The notes under the pieces were generated by a model. It searched no databases. It worked only from the letters and a program-made list of their open reading frames with translations, and was not told where the DNA came from. Positions 15,637-26,200 of a stretch of DNA of 41,213 nucleotides are shown one piece after another (positions within the stretch are counted from its first letter, which is position 1; every line of letters begins with the position of its first letter). Both the position numbers and the translations under genes were made by a program. This stretch comes from a bacterium (GTDB lineage Bacteria > CSSED10-310 > JAFGSJ01). The stretch covers positions 1-41,213 of the forward strand of contig JAFGSJ010000017.1 in assembly GCA_016934675.1 (NCBI GenBank), written 5' to 3'.

Positions 15637-16224
15637 ATGAAACATTCAGAGATTTATTCTATTCGAGAGCTTACGCCTGAACTTCTTGATGATTACCTTT
15701 CGTTTTTTGACCATGATGCATTCGCGGACAATCCTAAGTGGGGTTTCTGCTATTGCCGTTTGCACCATTTCCCTCATGATCAGCGGGACTGGCGAGAGAC
15801 AACCGCCGAAGAGAATCGTGAGGCCGTCATTGGTCTGATCCGAGATAGGATCTTACATGGGTACTTAGTGTATTGGGGAGACAAGCCTGTGGGATGGTGC
15901 AACGCCGGCCCACGAGTGAACATGACTACAACTCCCGACTACGAAGAACCCGATGCTGCGGTTATCGGCTCGATCATGTGCTTCGTCATTGCGAAGGAGC
16001 ATCGGAGAAAGGGCCTTGCACGACGACTGCTTGAAGCAGCATGCGCAGGATTCAGAGCACAGGGATTCACCATCGCAGAGGGGTATGTTCTTAAGGGTGT
16101 TCAGGGCGATGCGATGAACTATCCCGGCCCGCTTTCCATGTACCTCTCGGCTGGATTCGAACGCTACTGCGAATGTTGCTGCGATGGTGATGATACCATT
16201 GTCGTTCGCAAGAAGCTGGCTTGA
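15637..16224 (+). CDS. GNAT family acetyltransferase
   Basis: A 195-aa protein. The acetyl-CoA-binding motif A is visible as CFVIAKEHRRKGLARRLLEAA (V-x-x-x-x-R-x-x-G-x-A/G), preceded by the substrate-side strands (GYLVYWGDKPVGWCNAGPR). The C-terminal strand MYLSAGFERY matches the usual Y/F-x-x-x-G-F motif B. It has an unusually Cys-rich tail (YCECCCDGDDT). The substrate is unknown. I chose ATG 15637, which has GGAG seven bases upstream; an in-frame TTG at 15616 would add seven residues. It stands alone between the cupin and a broken regulator, in a segment that looks assembled from unrelated pieces. Confidence 0.85.
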   Translation: MKHSEIYSIRELTPELLDDYLSFFDHDAFADNPKWGFCYCRLHHFPHDQRDWRETTAEENREAVIGLIRDRILHGYLVYWGDKPVGWCNAGPRVNMTTTPDYEEPDAAVIGSIMCFVIAKEHRRKGLARRLLEAACAGFRAQGFTIAEGYVLKGVQGDAMNYPGPLSMYLSAGFERYCECCCDGDDTIVVRKKLA

Positions 16225-16529
16225 GCCAAGATTGCCGAACCTCACGTACAATAGCGACTGACCTTACTGGCGAGTAAAATTGATGTAAGATGTCTATCTA
16301 TAAAGCAAGATTGCTTTCAGGCATCTCTATGCTCATTTTCAGCTACTGTATTTTCGTCTGACGAACGCAGGGCGAGAGAGCCGATGAGTCTGCACTGCCA
16401 GGCAGATTTGAACCGTTGTGGCAAGCAACAATAGTAAACCATTCTCCTTTTTTTTTCCAAAAATAGCATGTGAAGTCAAGAAATCCTCATAAAAATAGTT
16501 TATCTTCCTCAATCAGAGAGGATGTACTG
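16225..16529. other. Intergenic region, no gene seen
   Basis: About 300 bases with no convincing coding frame on either strand. AGAGAGGA at about 16515-16522 is the probable ribosome-binding site of the AraC remnant. A run of T (about 16448-16457) is not preceded by a clear stem. Confidence 0.4.
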
Positions 16530-16950
16530 ATGAAAAAGAAAAAGATAAGAGCAGTGGGAAAAATGCAGGATTATATCCACGCTCACCTGACTGAACCGAT
16601 TACCCTGTATGATTTGGCTCAATCATGTGGCTTATCACCCTGGTATGCATCCAAAATCTTCAAGGAACTACTGGGTAAAACACCATTCGAGTATATCCGG
16701 GTGTACAGAATCTCACAGGCCGCCTTGAAACTCAGAGACGAAAAGGTAGATGATATTTCAGGGTCCGCCTTTCAATGATGAGGATTTTGAAGAAGCAATC
16801 CATAGTTTGTGGGAGGTCATGAAATCATACGATCCCGAACTGTACGGTTTCACATGGGCCGACCAGGATGCACCTCGATTTCAAATGGAACCTAAAGGTT
16901 ATCGGGGCTATATTGAAGGTCGGCCTGTCAGAGAAATCATGAAGAAATGA
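16530..16950 (+). pseudogene. AraC-family regulator with internal deletion
   Basis: The first part (ATG 16530 to about 16750) encodes the first helix-turn-helix of an AraC DNA-binding domain: MQDYIHAHLTEPITLYDLAQ, then SPWYASKIFKELLGKTPFEY and YRISQAALKLRDEKVDD. The frame then ends at once. Another frame resumes at 16750 with MIFQGPPFNDEDFEEAI and continues WADQDAPRFQMEPKGYRGYI to 16950, the C-terminal end of the effector-binding (GyrI-like) domain usual in this subfamily. The second helix-turn-helix and the start of the effector domain, roughly 150 codons by comparison with the family, are missing. The two halves are out of frame. The short repeated GATGAT at the junction could have mediated the deletion. 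The first ORF alone could still make a small HTH protein. Confidence 0.8.
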
Positions 16951-17140
16951 TTACATGATGCCCGTCATCTGAATCCATTCCATCTTTTTTGTGCTGGAAA
17001 GTATCCCTTTCAAAGTGGAATTCCCCCTCGAAAGGGATGCTTTCCTTGACACACTCCTCATTTTCTGCCAGTATTACCCACATGCTAAAAAATAAATTAC
17101 CTATCATTCGGTGTGGCTATGTCTCGCCCAGGTGAGTCAG

Positions 17141-17608
17141 ATGAGCGATCCTGATCTCATCCCGGGCTTGAAGATTCGCTTCGCCAAGTCGAGCGATCGC
17201 GATTTAGTCTTCAACCTGGTCCGTTCATATTACGCCTATGACGGCATTGATTTCGACGCCCCTATCGTCGAGGCCGGACTGGCCCTCCTCTTGAGCCGTG
17301 ACGATCTCGGTTGGATCTGGCTGGTCGAGCTGGACGGACACGTCAAGGGTTATGCCATGGCAACCGTGGGCTTCGACTTGGAGTTCGGGGGACGGCAGGC
17401 CACCCTGACCGAGCTATTTCTCTTGCCCGAGAGTCGTGGCCAGGGCATCGGCCGCCGACTGCTGGGAGCAGTCGAAGCTGAGCTGAAACAGCGAGGAATC
17501 TCTACGCTCGAGCTCCAGGTCGAGCGCAAGAACCAGAGTGCCCAGGCCTTCTATCGTGCCCTGGGCTACAGAACCCATGATCGCATCCCTTTTAGCAAAT
17601 CGCTGTGA
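17141..17608 (+). CDS. GNAT family acetyltransferase
   Basis: A 155-aa single-domain acetyltransferase. Motif A is LFLLPESRGQGIGRRLLGA (R-G-x-G-x-G for the pyrophosphate of acetyl-CoA). The C-terminal region LQVERKNQSAQAFYRALGYR is the standard N-x-x-A-x-x-x-Y-x-x-x-G-Y/F motif of Rim/AAC-like GNATs. The substrate cannot be inferred. ATG 17141 is preceded by AGGTGAG; a GTG at 17111 would add ten residues. It is convergent with the substrate-binding protein gene at 17677. Confidence 0.87.
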   Translation: MSDPDLIPGLKIRFAKSSDRDLVFNLVRSYYAYDGIDFDAPIVEAGLALLLSRDDLGWIWLVELDGHVKGYAMATVGFDLEFGGRQATLTELFLLPESRGQGIGRRLLGAVEAELKQRGISTLELQVERKNQSAQAFYRALGYRTHDRIPFSKSL

Positions 17609-17676
17609 AACTGCGCCAAGCCCTCCCCCCCATTCCTCATGATCAAGCTCTTGGACGTGCTCGCGGAGAATTAGGT

Positions 17677-19410
17677 CTAGTTGAGCCGCCAGTCGATCTG
17701 ACCCGGAAAAAAACCAAACAAACCGAAAGGTGAAACTGACACATTTTTCAGTCTCTTCGACAAAATATACGTTTCTTTTGAGGCATGCACAAAAGTATAG
17801 GGTTGTTCCCGATGAATGATCTCATGGACCCGGCCGTAAATCTGTTTTCGCTTTTCACGATCGAACTCACGTCTTCCCTTTTCAAGCAGAGTATCGACTT
17901 CTGCATTATTAAAGCCGATATAATTGTTACCGATCCCGATCTGAGAGGAATGCCAGATACTATAGGGATCGGGGTCTACTCCTAAACTCCAACCCCCCAG
18001 ATAAGCATCAAATTCACCTTTACGGATAAGGTTGAGATACACACTCCATTCATATTGGACAATATTGACCTTGATCGCTATTCTTTTCAGGTTCGCCTGA
18101 ACAATCGACGCAAGCTGGTCCATGGTCGGGCTGCCGGTTGGCAGGATCAATTCGAAATCGAAGCTGGTCCCATCCCGATCAAGGATACCATCCCGGTCCT
18201 GATCGACCCAACCCTCCTGAGTCAACAACTCGGTCGCTTTATCGAGATCAAACGGTATCGGTTTGATCTCCTGGTTGTATGCCCATGATTTCATATAAAA
18301 CGGTCCTGATATTGGTTCGGCCAGACCGTACAATACCTTATCGATAAAAGCTTGACAATCAAGAGCATAGGACATGGCTAACCTGATCTGACGATTGCTG
18401 AATATTTTCCGTTCAGCTCGATTGTTCCAGCCAATATAGTAATAATTCGGCTCATAATAAGCCAGGCCCCTGAACTTTCCCGTGAGATCGTCAGAACGCT
18501 CGAAACGCATATATTGGATAGGCCGGGCTCGAAAGACATCCAGTTCCCCTTTCTGAAGAATATTATAGGCAACGGTCCTGTTCGGAATGATCTTAAAGAC
18601 GACATTCTGTATACTGGGTACATGTTCACTATCCCAGTACTGATCATTTTTGACGAGTTTAATATGTTGAGCCGTTTTCCACTCGACAAATGCATAGGGG
18701 CCCGTCCCGATAGGACTGCGATTGAATTCGGACGTGACAAAAAGGACGGGAGACTCGCTGCCTAACCGTTGTTTTTCCTCAGCCAAACCCTGCTCATCGA
18801 GTCTATGTTTCGGGATGATTGATGAGCCTCCGACGAGAATCAATGCGGGTGAAAAGGGATACTTAAAAGTAAAACGTATGGTGAAAGGATCGAGGATGTC
18901 AATCCGATCAATGGTTTCGACAGTGGCTTTTTTCCCGAAAGAAGGGATATCACTCCGCGCGGCTGTGTCAAAGGTAAACTTGACATCTTCCGCCGTAAAA
19001 GGCTCTCCATCATGCCATTTGATTCCTTTTCGCAAGAAAAACGTGATCTGCAGATTGTCATCAGAGATCAGCCAGTTCTCTGCAAGTCGTCCGACATAAT
19101 TACTCTCTGGTGTTCCATCGATCGTGATCATGCCCTCGTATAGTAAATCCTGAACATGTGAAGACTGTGAATCATTTGACAGGACGGGATTCAGATATTG
19201 CGGGTCTGAGGACAATTCTCTGACCAAAGTGTCTGAAAATTGATCAGAAAAAACACCCTCCGAACGTGCCGGCGAGGTTATCTTCTGCCTATTCTCCGTT
19301 TCTCGTTGTTGAGAGCAACCCCAGAACACGACAATCAGCATTAAAACTGAAAGGAATCTCCTTGTGTGAGATGCAGAAAAGAAATGAGCGGGCTTTCCAT
19401 GATTAAACAT
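17677..19410 (-). CDS. Oligopeptide/dipeptide ABC substrate-binding lipoprotein
   Basis: A 577-aa family-5 solute-binding protein. The N-terminus has a basic stretch, a hydrophobic helix and the lipobox-like LIVVFWGC (Cys about residue 32), so it should be a lipoprotein. Family landmarks are visible: LVRELSSDPQYLNPVLSND, the Y-E-G-M segment, LAENWLISDDNLQITFFLRKGIKWHDGEPFTAEDV, and FNRSPIGTGPYAFVEWK. The C-terminal lobe has QLASIVQANLKRIAIKV. Such proteins deliver peptides or related solutes to Opp/Dpp-type permeases, but none is encoded in the window, so it is an orphan here. GGAGGAG precedes the ATG. The PGPGW gene lies 98 bases upstream on the same strand. Confidence 0.9.
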   Translation of the reverse strand: MFNHGKPAHFFSASHTRRFLSVLMLIVVFWGCSQQRETENRQKITSPARSEGVFSDQFSDTLVRELSSDPQYLNPVLSNDSQSSHVQDLLYEGMITIDGTPESNYVGRLAENWLISDDNLQITFFLRKGIKWHDGEPFTAEDVKFTFDTAARSDIPSFGKKATVETIDRIDILDPFTIRFTFKYPFSPALILVGGSSIIPKHRLDEQGLAEEKQRLGSESPVLFVTSEFNRSPIGTGPYAFVEWKTAQHIKLVKNDQYWDSEHVPSIQNVVFKIIPNRTVAYNILQKGELDVFRARPIQYMRFERSDDLTGKFRGLAYYEPNYYYIGWNNRAERKIFSNRQIRLAMSYALDCQAFIDKVLYGLAEPISGPFYMKSWAYNQEIKPIPFDLDKATELLTQEGWVDQDRDGILDRDGTSFDFELILPTGSPTMDQLASIVQANLKRIAIKVNIVQYEWSVYLNLIRKGEFDAYLGGWSLGVDPDPYSIWHSSQIGIGNNYIGFNNAEVDTLLEKGRREFDREKRKQIYGRVHEIIHREQPYTFVHASKETYILSKRLKNVSVSPFGLFGFFPGQIDWRLN

Positions 19411-19508
19411 CGTTTATCTCCTCCTATGACCGGGAAAACACAAACCGGTCTCATCGACAGGCTGTTTATATCATAAAACAAGAAAAAAAAGAATGATAGT
19501 GCATTCAG

Positions 19509-19928
19509 CTATCGTGAAGACGTCTTGTCATTCAAAAAAGGAAGAGGAGATTCCGGATGTGAGAGTGATGAGGCCTGGTCAGAAGTATGTTCAGGAATAT
19601 CGTGGGTATAGACCGTATTCTGGACCAGACTCTTGAATCGCTTCATAATACGCCGGGCCCATAAAAATTCGGTCCCGAGAATAGCCAAACCGGTGGGAAT
19701 AACGATGAAAGCGGGTCCCGGCAGGACGATCATAACCAAGCCAACCAGCAGGACACTCGAGCCGAGTATCAGAATGGCCACTTTCCGGACCTTTTTCCAG
19801 GTAACATTCTCGGGGAGTTCAATGGTGGTAATCAAATCCGGGATATCGGCTTGACGTATTTTCCCGATCTGGAAAATGGTTTTAAACCAGTGAAACAAGT
19901 TTTTTACCTCACCATTACTTGCTGCCAA
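19509..19928 (-). CDS. PGPGW-type small membrane protein
   Basis: A 139-aa protein with two close hydrophobic segments (about residues 50-66 and 67-85) around VLPGPAFIVIPTGLAILGTEF, the PGP-G/x-W-like motif of putative transmembrane PGPGW proteins, then WARRIMKRFK. The N-terminal 40 residues and the Ser/Pro-rich C-terminus are likely cytoplasmic. The function of the family is unknown. The start at 19928 gives the natural cytoplasmic N-terminus, but no strong ribosome-binding site is evident. It could be co-transcribed with the downstream substrate-binding protein. Confidence 0.75.
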   Translation of the reverse strand: MAASNGEVKNLFHWFKTIFQIGKIRQADIPDLITTIELPENVTWKKVRKVAILILGSSVLLVGLVMIVLPGPAFIVIPTGLAILGTEFLWARRIMKRFKSLVQNTVYTHDIPEHTSDQASSLSHPESPLPFLNDKTSSR

Positions 19929-20261
19929 GGGGAGTCATTCTCGACCATATCATACCGGTACTGCACGTAATCCATGTAATAGCCGGGGCATCTTTTCATT
20001 TGCAAATGCTTGTAGAATAGTCCACCTTGGCAAAAAAATCGAGTCAGTCCGATTGACCTCATTCAGGTCGCTGATGATGAATTCTGACTATTTCTAAAGA
20101 TGCAATCTGACAGAAAGCAGCAATGAGACTCGAAGCTGGCAATCCTTTCCAGAACTGCAATTAGCATGAATACGACAGATGGCCCCGCCGGTTTCACGAT
20201 AATTTCCGGTCCGAATAGTCCTAGCACATCGGTCTTCTCAGTTTTGATCGACTCGCAGACT
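19929..20261. other. Intergenic region downstream of the giant gene
   Basis: About 330 bases between the end of the giant minus-strand gene and the PGPGW gene. I see no gene and no clear stem-plus-T terminator on the minus strand. Open frames that enter it from the giant gene are antisense or out of frame. Confidence 0.4.
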
Positions 20262-23200
20262 TTAAGGACATGTCCCGGTAGTGTTCTTCGAAGTGCTGCA
20301 GGCAGAAGGTCCGACCGGGTTGGTCTGTCTCTCCGTGCCTGAGCTGTTGCGACCCCAGCTACCCTCGGTCCCGCTTCCGTCACTGCTCACAACGATGAAC
20401 CAGGTATTATCACTCGCTACTCCTGCCCAATCAAATGACCCGTTTTCATCCGGATCGATCGAATCGATACAGGCATTGGTGTATTGGTCGACCGTGTCCA
20501 TTTGCCCGTACAGGAGGAGATATTCAGTGGCTGGACATGTAACGATATCCCAATTCACTTGAAGAGAAGAACCATCCGCGACCAGTTTCAAAGCTGTCAG
20601 TAACTCTCCCGAGATAAAGTGACCGTCAGGGACCGGAGCTGGTCCATCAGAAGTACCGGGACTTGTCTCAAAAGCACCCATGTCAAATTCAGTCCCCGAA
20701 CCGATACCATCACCGTTTTGGGGTCGGGCCACACTATCGAGATCGGATTCTGTTCCAGTCGTACAGGCATCGACTGATGGTGAAGCGGGATCGAGATGAT
20801 ACTGTCCCCGAGCAGTGGTCACGAAAAGTGGGTCTAAAGAAATACCGCTCAAAGAAGAATCCTGGGTGTTATTACAACTCCCGGTAACGGTAGTGCCGGT
20901 GGGAAAATATACCCCGTCCGTATTGTCCCAGATGATTGTATTATCAATTGTAAGTGTGGCTTCGCTTGAATTGACGCCGATTGCCCGAGCCGGATTACCG
21001 GCGAAGGTGGTATCACGGCAAGTCAGGGTCCCATCACTCAAAATCCTGATCACATTCGAGCCGACATTATTGCTGAGTCGGCAGTTTTCAAGAGTAAGTG
21101 CGTTCCCGGCGCTGCTCGAGTAGATCGCCCCGCCATAACTCGCGGAATTATCGAGAAAAGCGGTCGTATCTGCAGCAAAAAGACTGCCCCCCTCCAGGAA
21201 CACAGCACCACCATAAGGCGTGCTCCCGCCGGTGGCCTGGTTTGAACGGAATTCCGAGCAATATGTATCGGCTGCAAGCAGGTCCGGATCACAACTGGTC
21301 GCTCGGGCCGCTGGTGATAATCCGCTTGACACGCTGGCCTGTGAAGCGTTGGTCATAAAGAGACCGCCCCCATCATCATTCGCGATGTTGTTTCTGACGA
21401 TCGAGCTTTCCATGAGTAAGCTCGAATTACTGAGATACAGTCCGCCGCCGTCACCGGTCAGAGCCTGATTACTGCCTGATATGCCCCCTACATCGACCCC
21501 GCGGAGCGTCAAAGAGGGCATATCCTGAGCATAAATGCCGCCACCATGACCGGTTTGAGCAATGTTGCCGAGAATCTGAGGTCGTTCGATTTGCCACTCT
21601 TCGAGTTCAGCATTGCCGCCGCTGCCATAAAGAGCCCCACCATGGGTCACCGCTGAGTTGGCAGTCAACTCAACCTGCCCGATCAAGGTGAGACTGCTGC
21701 CCGATGAAAGGCTGATCCCACCACCCGGGCCTGCGGATGTGTTATGGTCAATGCTCAGTGTCTGACCATTTTTGGCCTCGATGGTCAGAACGTGACCGCT
21801 GCGTTCGTCGATCCCGCCGCCACCTCCGCCTGTATTGGTGGCCTGGTTCAATGTGATCGGAGCCGGACGATTACTGGCTCGCAAAGTTACCGTACCTGCG
21901 TCATTGGCAATCGCGCCGCCGCGGGCAGCTTCATTGTCCCGGAATTCGGAATCCGTAGCAATCAACGTTGCCGCTCCTGACAGATAAATTCCACCGCCGG
22001 CATCGATCGCTTCATTTGACTCGATAATGCCATAGTTTATGGTCACCGGACCGGTACCACCTACCGAGATTCCACCGCCTGAAGTCCCGGCGCTATTTCC
22101 GCTGACGGTTGTCCCTGCCGAACAATAAAGATTGGGATTACCGGTCAAAGCTATACCTCCTCCAAGAGTCGCAGCCGAATTGTCCTCAAGAGAGGTTGCA
22201 TTGAATTGGACCTGGGCCGGCCCATTAATGGCCAATCCACCGCCGCTAGCGGCCAAAGCCTGATTCTCACTCACAGCGCTACTGCCTGATACATTGAAAT
22301 CACACGGTGTGCTACTGGTCTGTATCCGGATTCCACCACCTGATTGAGAGGCGGTATTAATGACGATATTACTGTTTATGACATTGCTCGAAGTATTGTT
22401 CAGATACTGGTAAATTCCGGCACCATAGTTGGCCGTATTGCGTGTGACCAGACTGCCATTGACCAGGCTAAGCTTGGTGAGATTGGTCGTGCCACCTTCG
22501 AGGTAGAGCCCACCTCCCCAATTCGTCGCGGCATTGAGCCTGATAAGAGTATTGCTCAGTTGTGCTGTTGCTCCATCAGCCAGGGCCAGCCCCCCACCAA
22601 AATTGGCCGTGTTGTAGGAAATGAGCGGGCTATCACTGGATGTCAATGTCGAGCCGACACCGGTCAGATAGAGACCACCACCTATGTCAGCATCGTTCCC
22701 GCTCATATTCTCGGGTGAGCCGATACAGGAGCCATTGTGCATGATCACATCGCCCCCGGCCTGAGCATAAACTCCTCCCCCATTCAGTGTCGCCTCATTG
22801 TTACGAATAAAACTCGTATCAAAAAGATCGAGCACGCCCGGGCCATCGATATAGACCCCGCCGCCATGACCGGCTGCTGTATTGGGTTGACCGTATGTCC
22901 CGATATGACTGTTTTGATGAAGCTCGACTTTACCTGTTGCCGAGAGAGCTAATCCGCCTCCATGTCCGCTACCGGTAACCGTATTGTCGAGTACAGCGGC
23001 CCCATTCAGCAAATTCAAAGTGCCATTGACCCGAGCACCGCCACCCAATAACGAGGCACTGCCATTACTCAGTACAGCCTGATCGAGTATCACGCTGGCC
23101 CCGCTGTTGATCGAAAGAATACCGCCGTAATCGGCCGAAGCATCAGTCATGGTCATGTGTCGAAAAGTAACGGTACTGCTGCCGCTGATTTCTGCGATAC

Positions 23201-26200
23201 CACCGTTCGCCGCGTGAATGCTATCGCGATCGATCACGACCGAGGAACTGGTCGCAGCCAAATCTTCCTCAGTACAATTACTGACCGCGGGGACAAAGGT
23301 CAGGTCCTTGTCGATGGGACCGATACGCTCACGATAAAGACCCGAGGGCAAATAAATCGTATCCCCGGACGAGGCCGCCGACACTGCGGCCGAGATCGAA
23401 TAGTGACTGCACAGGGCACCATTCACACCCACAAAAGCATAGGCTTCATCGGCACCGGCATCATAGAGACCGCCCACAATCTCCTCACAATTATAACAAA
23501 CCAGGCTGAAATGTTGATCGGTCGCATCGCTGTTGTAGTAATGACCGTCTCCCACGATGGCAAAACCGCTTATCCGCACCGTATAGAGCCCATCATCCGG
23601 ATTCTCGATCCAGACATTCTCGATATTGTTGAGCCGGTCGTAAGTACCGCCGCTCTGGCTCCAGCCGTCAGTCCCGAATACATTACCGTACCAAGTCGTC
23701 GTTTGGGGATCGATCACCCTCAGATCGAGATCGTTCACCAGGGCCGGATTGGCATCAGGTGCCCCCGGTGCGTCTGTCCAGACCAGGCTGATCCGCAGAG
23801 CCTCACTCGTCGAATACGGTCTGACCTGTATCTCCCAATAACTGCCGCTGGTTGTGATCAAATGAGGATTTTCGTAAAACTGGATCGGCACCAATGGATT
23901 GAGTAGGCGGTCCGCGTTGATCCGTCCCCAGCCCTGATGTTCATTCGGACGATGGGGTAAAGGATTCCCGAACCCATCTTCACCGGTCATGTCGTCAGTC
24001 GTGGCAATAATCGCTGCCTTGACGGTTGCCGGTAAGGGATTCTGGCTCGAACCGTTTCGCAACCGCCAGAATTCCGTGAATAAGGCTGCCACCCCGGTGA
24101 CGTGTGGAGCAGCCATACTTGTGCCGGTGCAATAGGAATGAATCTCCGAGCCCTCAGGCTGTGCCGCACAGGATTCGATACCCAGACCGGCATCCGTCAG
24201 TCGGGTACTGATAATATAAGTTCCCGGCGCAGCCACTGTTGGCATAATCCGGCCATCGATCGCCGGCCCCCGACTGCTGGTGCTCTTGATTGTTTCAATA
24301 TCACCATCGAGTGCTCCAGCCCAACTCGTTCGCCTGCTTTTCGAGTTGGCTACATTGATAATATTCTTCGCTTCACCGGGACAGTTAATCGTTGACAGGC
24401 AAGGCTGACCTTCATCGCAATAATTGCCTTGATTACCTGCTGCAAAAATCCAGAGAAATGGACTTGCGGGAGAACCGCTGATGGCATCATGGACATAATC
24501 ATCCAGGTCCGCGGCATACGAATTGTAACCGACACCGGGCGTGGAAGGGCCAATTATATAGGAATTATTGCTCAGATCCGAATGTGTGGCGGCATCATAG
24601 CCCCGAGTATATAGATTCGGAGGGGTAGGACTGTCGCCCAAGGCATCAGCTACATGAAGACTCGCTCCTGGAGCCACACCAAGGCCATACAGAAAACCAT
24701 CCGGATCGACCAGGCCGGAAGCTGCCGTGCCCGCAACAATTCCGGTTACGTGCGTGCCATGTCCGGTTCCCGGACCGCCACCATCCGACCCGGGTTCACC
24801 CGGTTCCTCATAACCGCCATATTCGGTACCCGAGATTATATTGCCCAGATCGGGATTGTCCCAATCAGCACCGGTATCGATGACAGCCACCGTTACACCC
24901 TGACCGTTGTAACCAGTGGTGTTGAGCCAGGTATTATAACCCAGGACCGGTTCACCGCCCGGTGCATTATCGGTAATAATCTGGTTTGAACGCTCATCGA
25001 GCACACGCGAAGGGTACCAACGACTCAGATGGACCAGTTGCGGACGTTCGAGTAACCATGAGATTTCAGAAGCCGGTAAGACCAGCTCCCAGGTGATCAA
25101 GGCGATCTCATCGTTCATCTGATGAACAGGCATGGTGCCGATGAATTCGCCCTGATGGGCTGAAAGCTCAACCTGCAATCGATCGAGCGAACCATCATCC
25201 AAGAGCCGGGCATACAAGCGGACCGGTTCACTTGACTCGAGCCCGTCCAATTGCTGATGTAAATCATCATCCAAACGATAATCGCTCCGGAATGCGCCCC
25301 ACCAGCGCACAAAATCAAGGCCTTGCAGCCTCTGAGATTCAGACGGTTGTCCCCAGACAAGATAGCAATTGCCCGGATAATATTGGAATGGCTTGACAAT
25401 CGCATTCAAGGTATACCACTCGTCATCACGCAGGGGTCGATCAAGCTGGACCAGGTTCAAGCCAAAACCGGCCTCGTTGAGGGGAGTCGCTCTCGATACA
25501 GCCAATCTGAGGGGCGGTTCACCATCTCGGACTGGATCGAAGCGGAAACGATCAAAACTTATTATATGGCTATTCATGATCTCATGAAAACGTATACCCT
25601 GCTTTTGCAGCTCGAGATAATGCTCTTCTGATAATTCAAGCCAGAACCAACTGTGGTAATCAAAGGCCCGCTCGCTCAATTCCACCACCCTGCTCAGGGC
25701 CTGAGCTTCATTTTCATCAGGATCGAACCGGACGGTCCGGTCAGCATCCCTTTTCGCTCGGCCAGCCTGGGCGGGCTCCTTGTCACCCTGGTAACTTCTG
25801 GCCAGAAATCCCGGCACATCACCCGGTCGGACCTGATAATCGATGTCACGATAAAAAGTACCATTACAATGATCGACGGCCGGAGAATTTCGGCTGATAT
25901 GATAATCACCGCCATCCGGATCGAAGAACAATGGGTCCGCAACCAGGTTGTTACTGCCTGAAAAAGCTGTCTGCAGGATTGAACAATCGATCGTAAGATC
26001 ACCAGCTCCATTCACTATATCGCCACTATTGTCCCAAATGATCAGTCCGAAACCATCAAAGCGGGTCCGATCATCTATGCCAAGCACCGCCGAGCTGTTA
26101 CCGAGATTACCGGCAATCGTACAGTTGTTGAGAGTTGCAGTTGGACCTCCAGCAGAATTGTACAGCCGAATAGTGTAATCGCTGTAGGAATAATTGCGAA

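Noticed and set aside
20063..20383. A 106-codon minus-strand frame overlapping the end of the giant gene
   Set aside because: It overlaps the 3' end of the giant gene in another frame and has no start signal or recognisable domain.
21000..23150. Repetitive sequence that could be mistaken for a CRISPR array or tandem DNA repeat
   Set aside because: The periodicity is irregular and follows codons of GGG-type beta-helix rungs; there are no identical direct repeats with unique spacers.
23157..23906. A 249-codon plus-strand open frame inside the giant gene
   Set aside because: It is antisense to the beta-helix and subtilase coding sequence. The minus-strand frame has clear domain motifs throughout, so this is a shadow of its Gly-rich codons.
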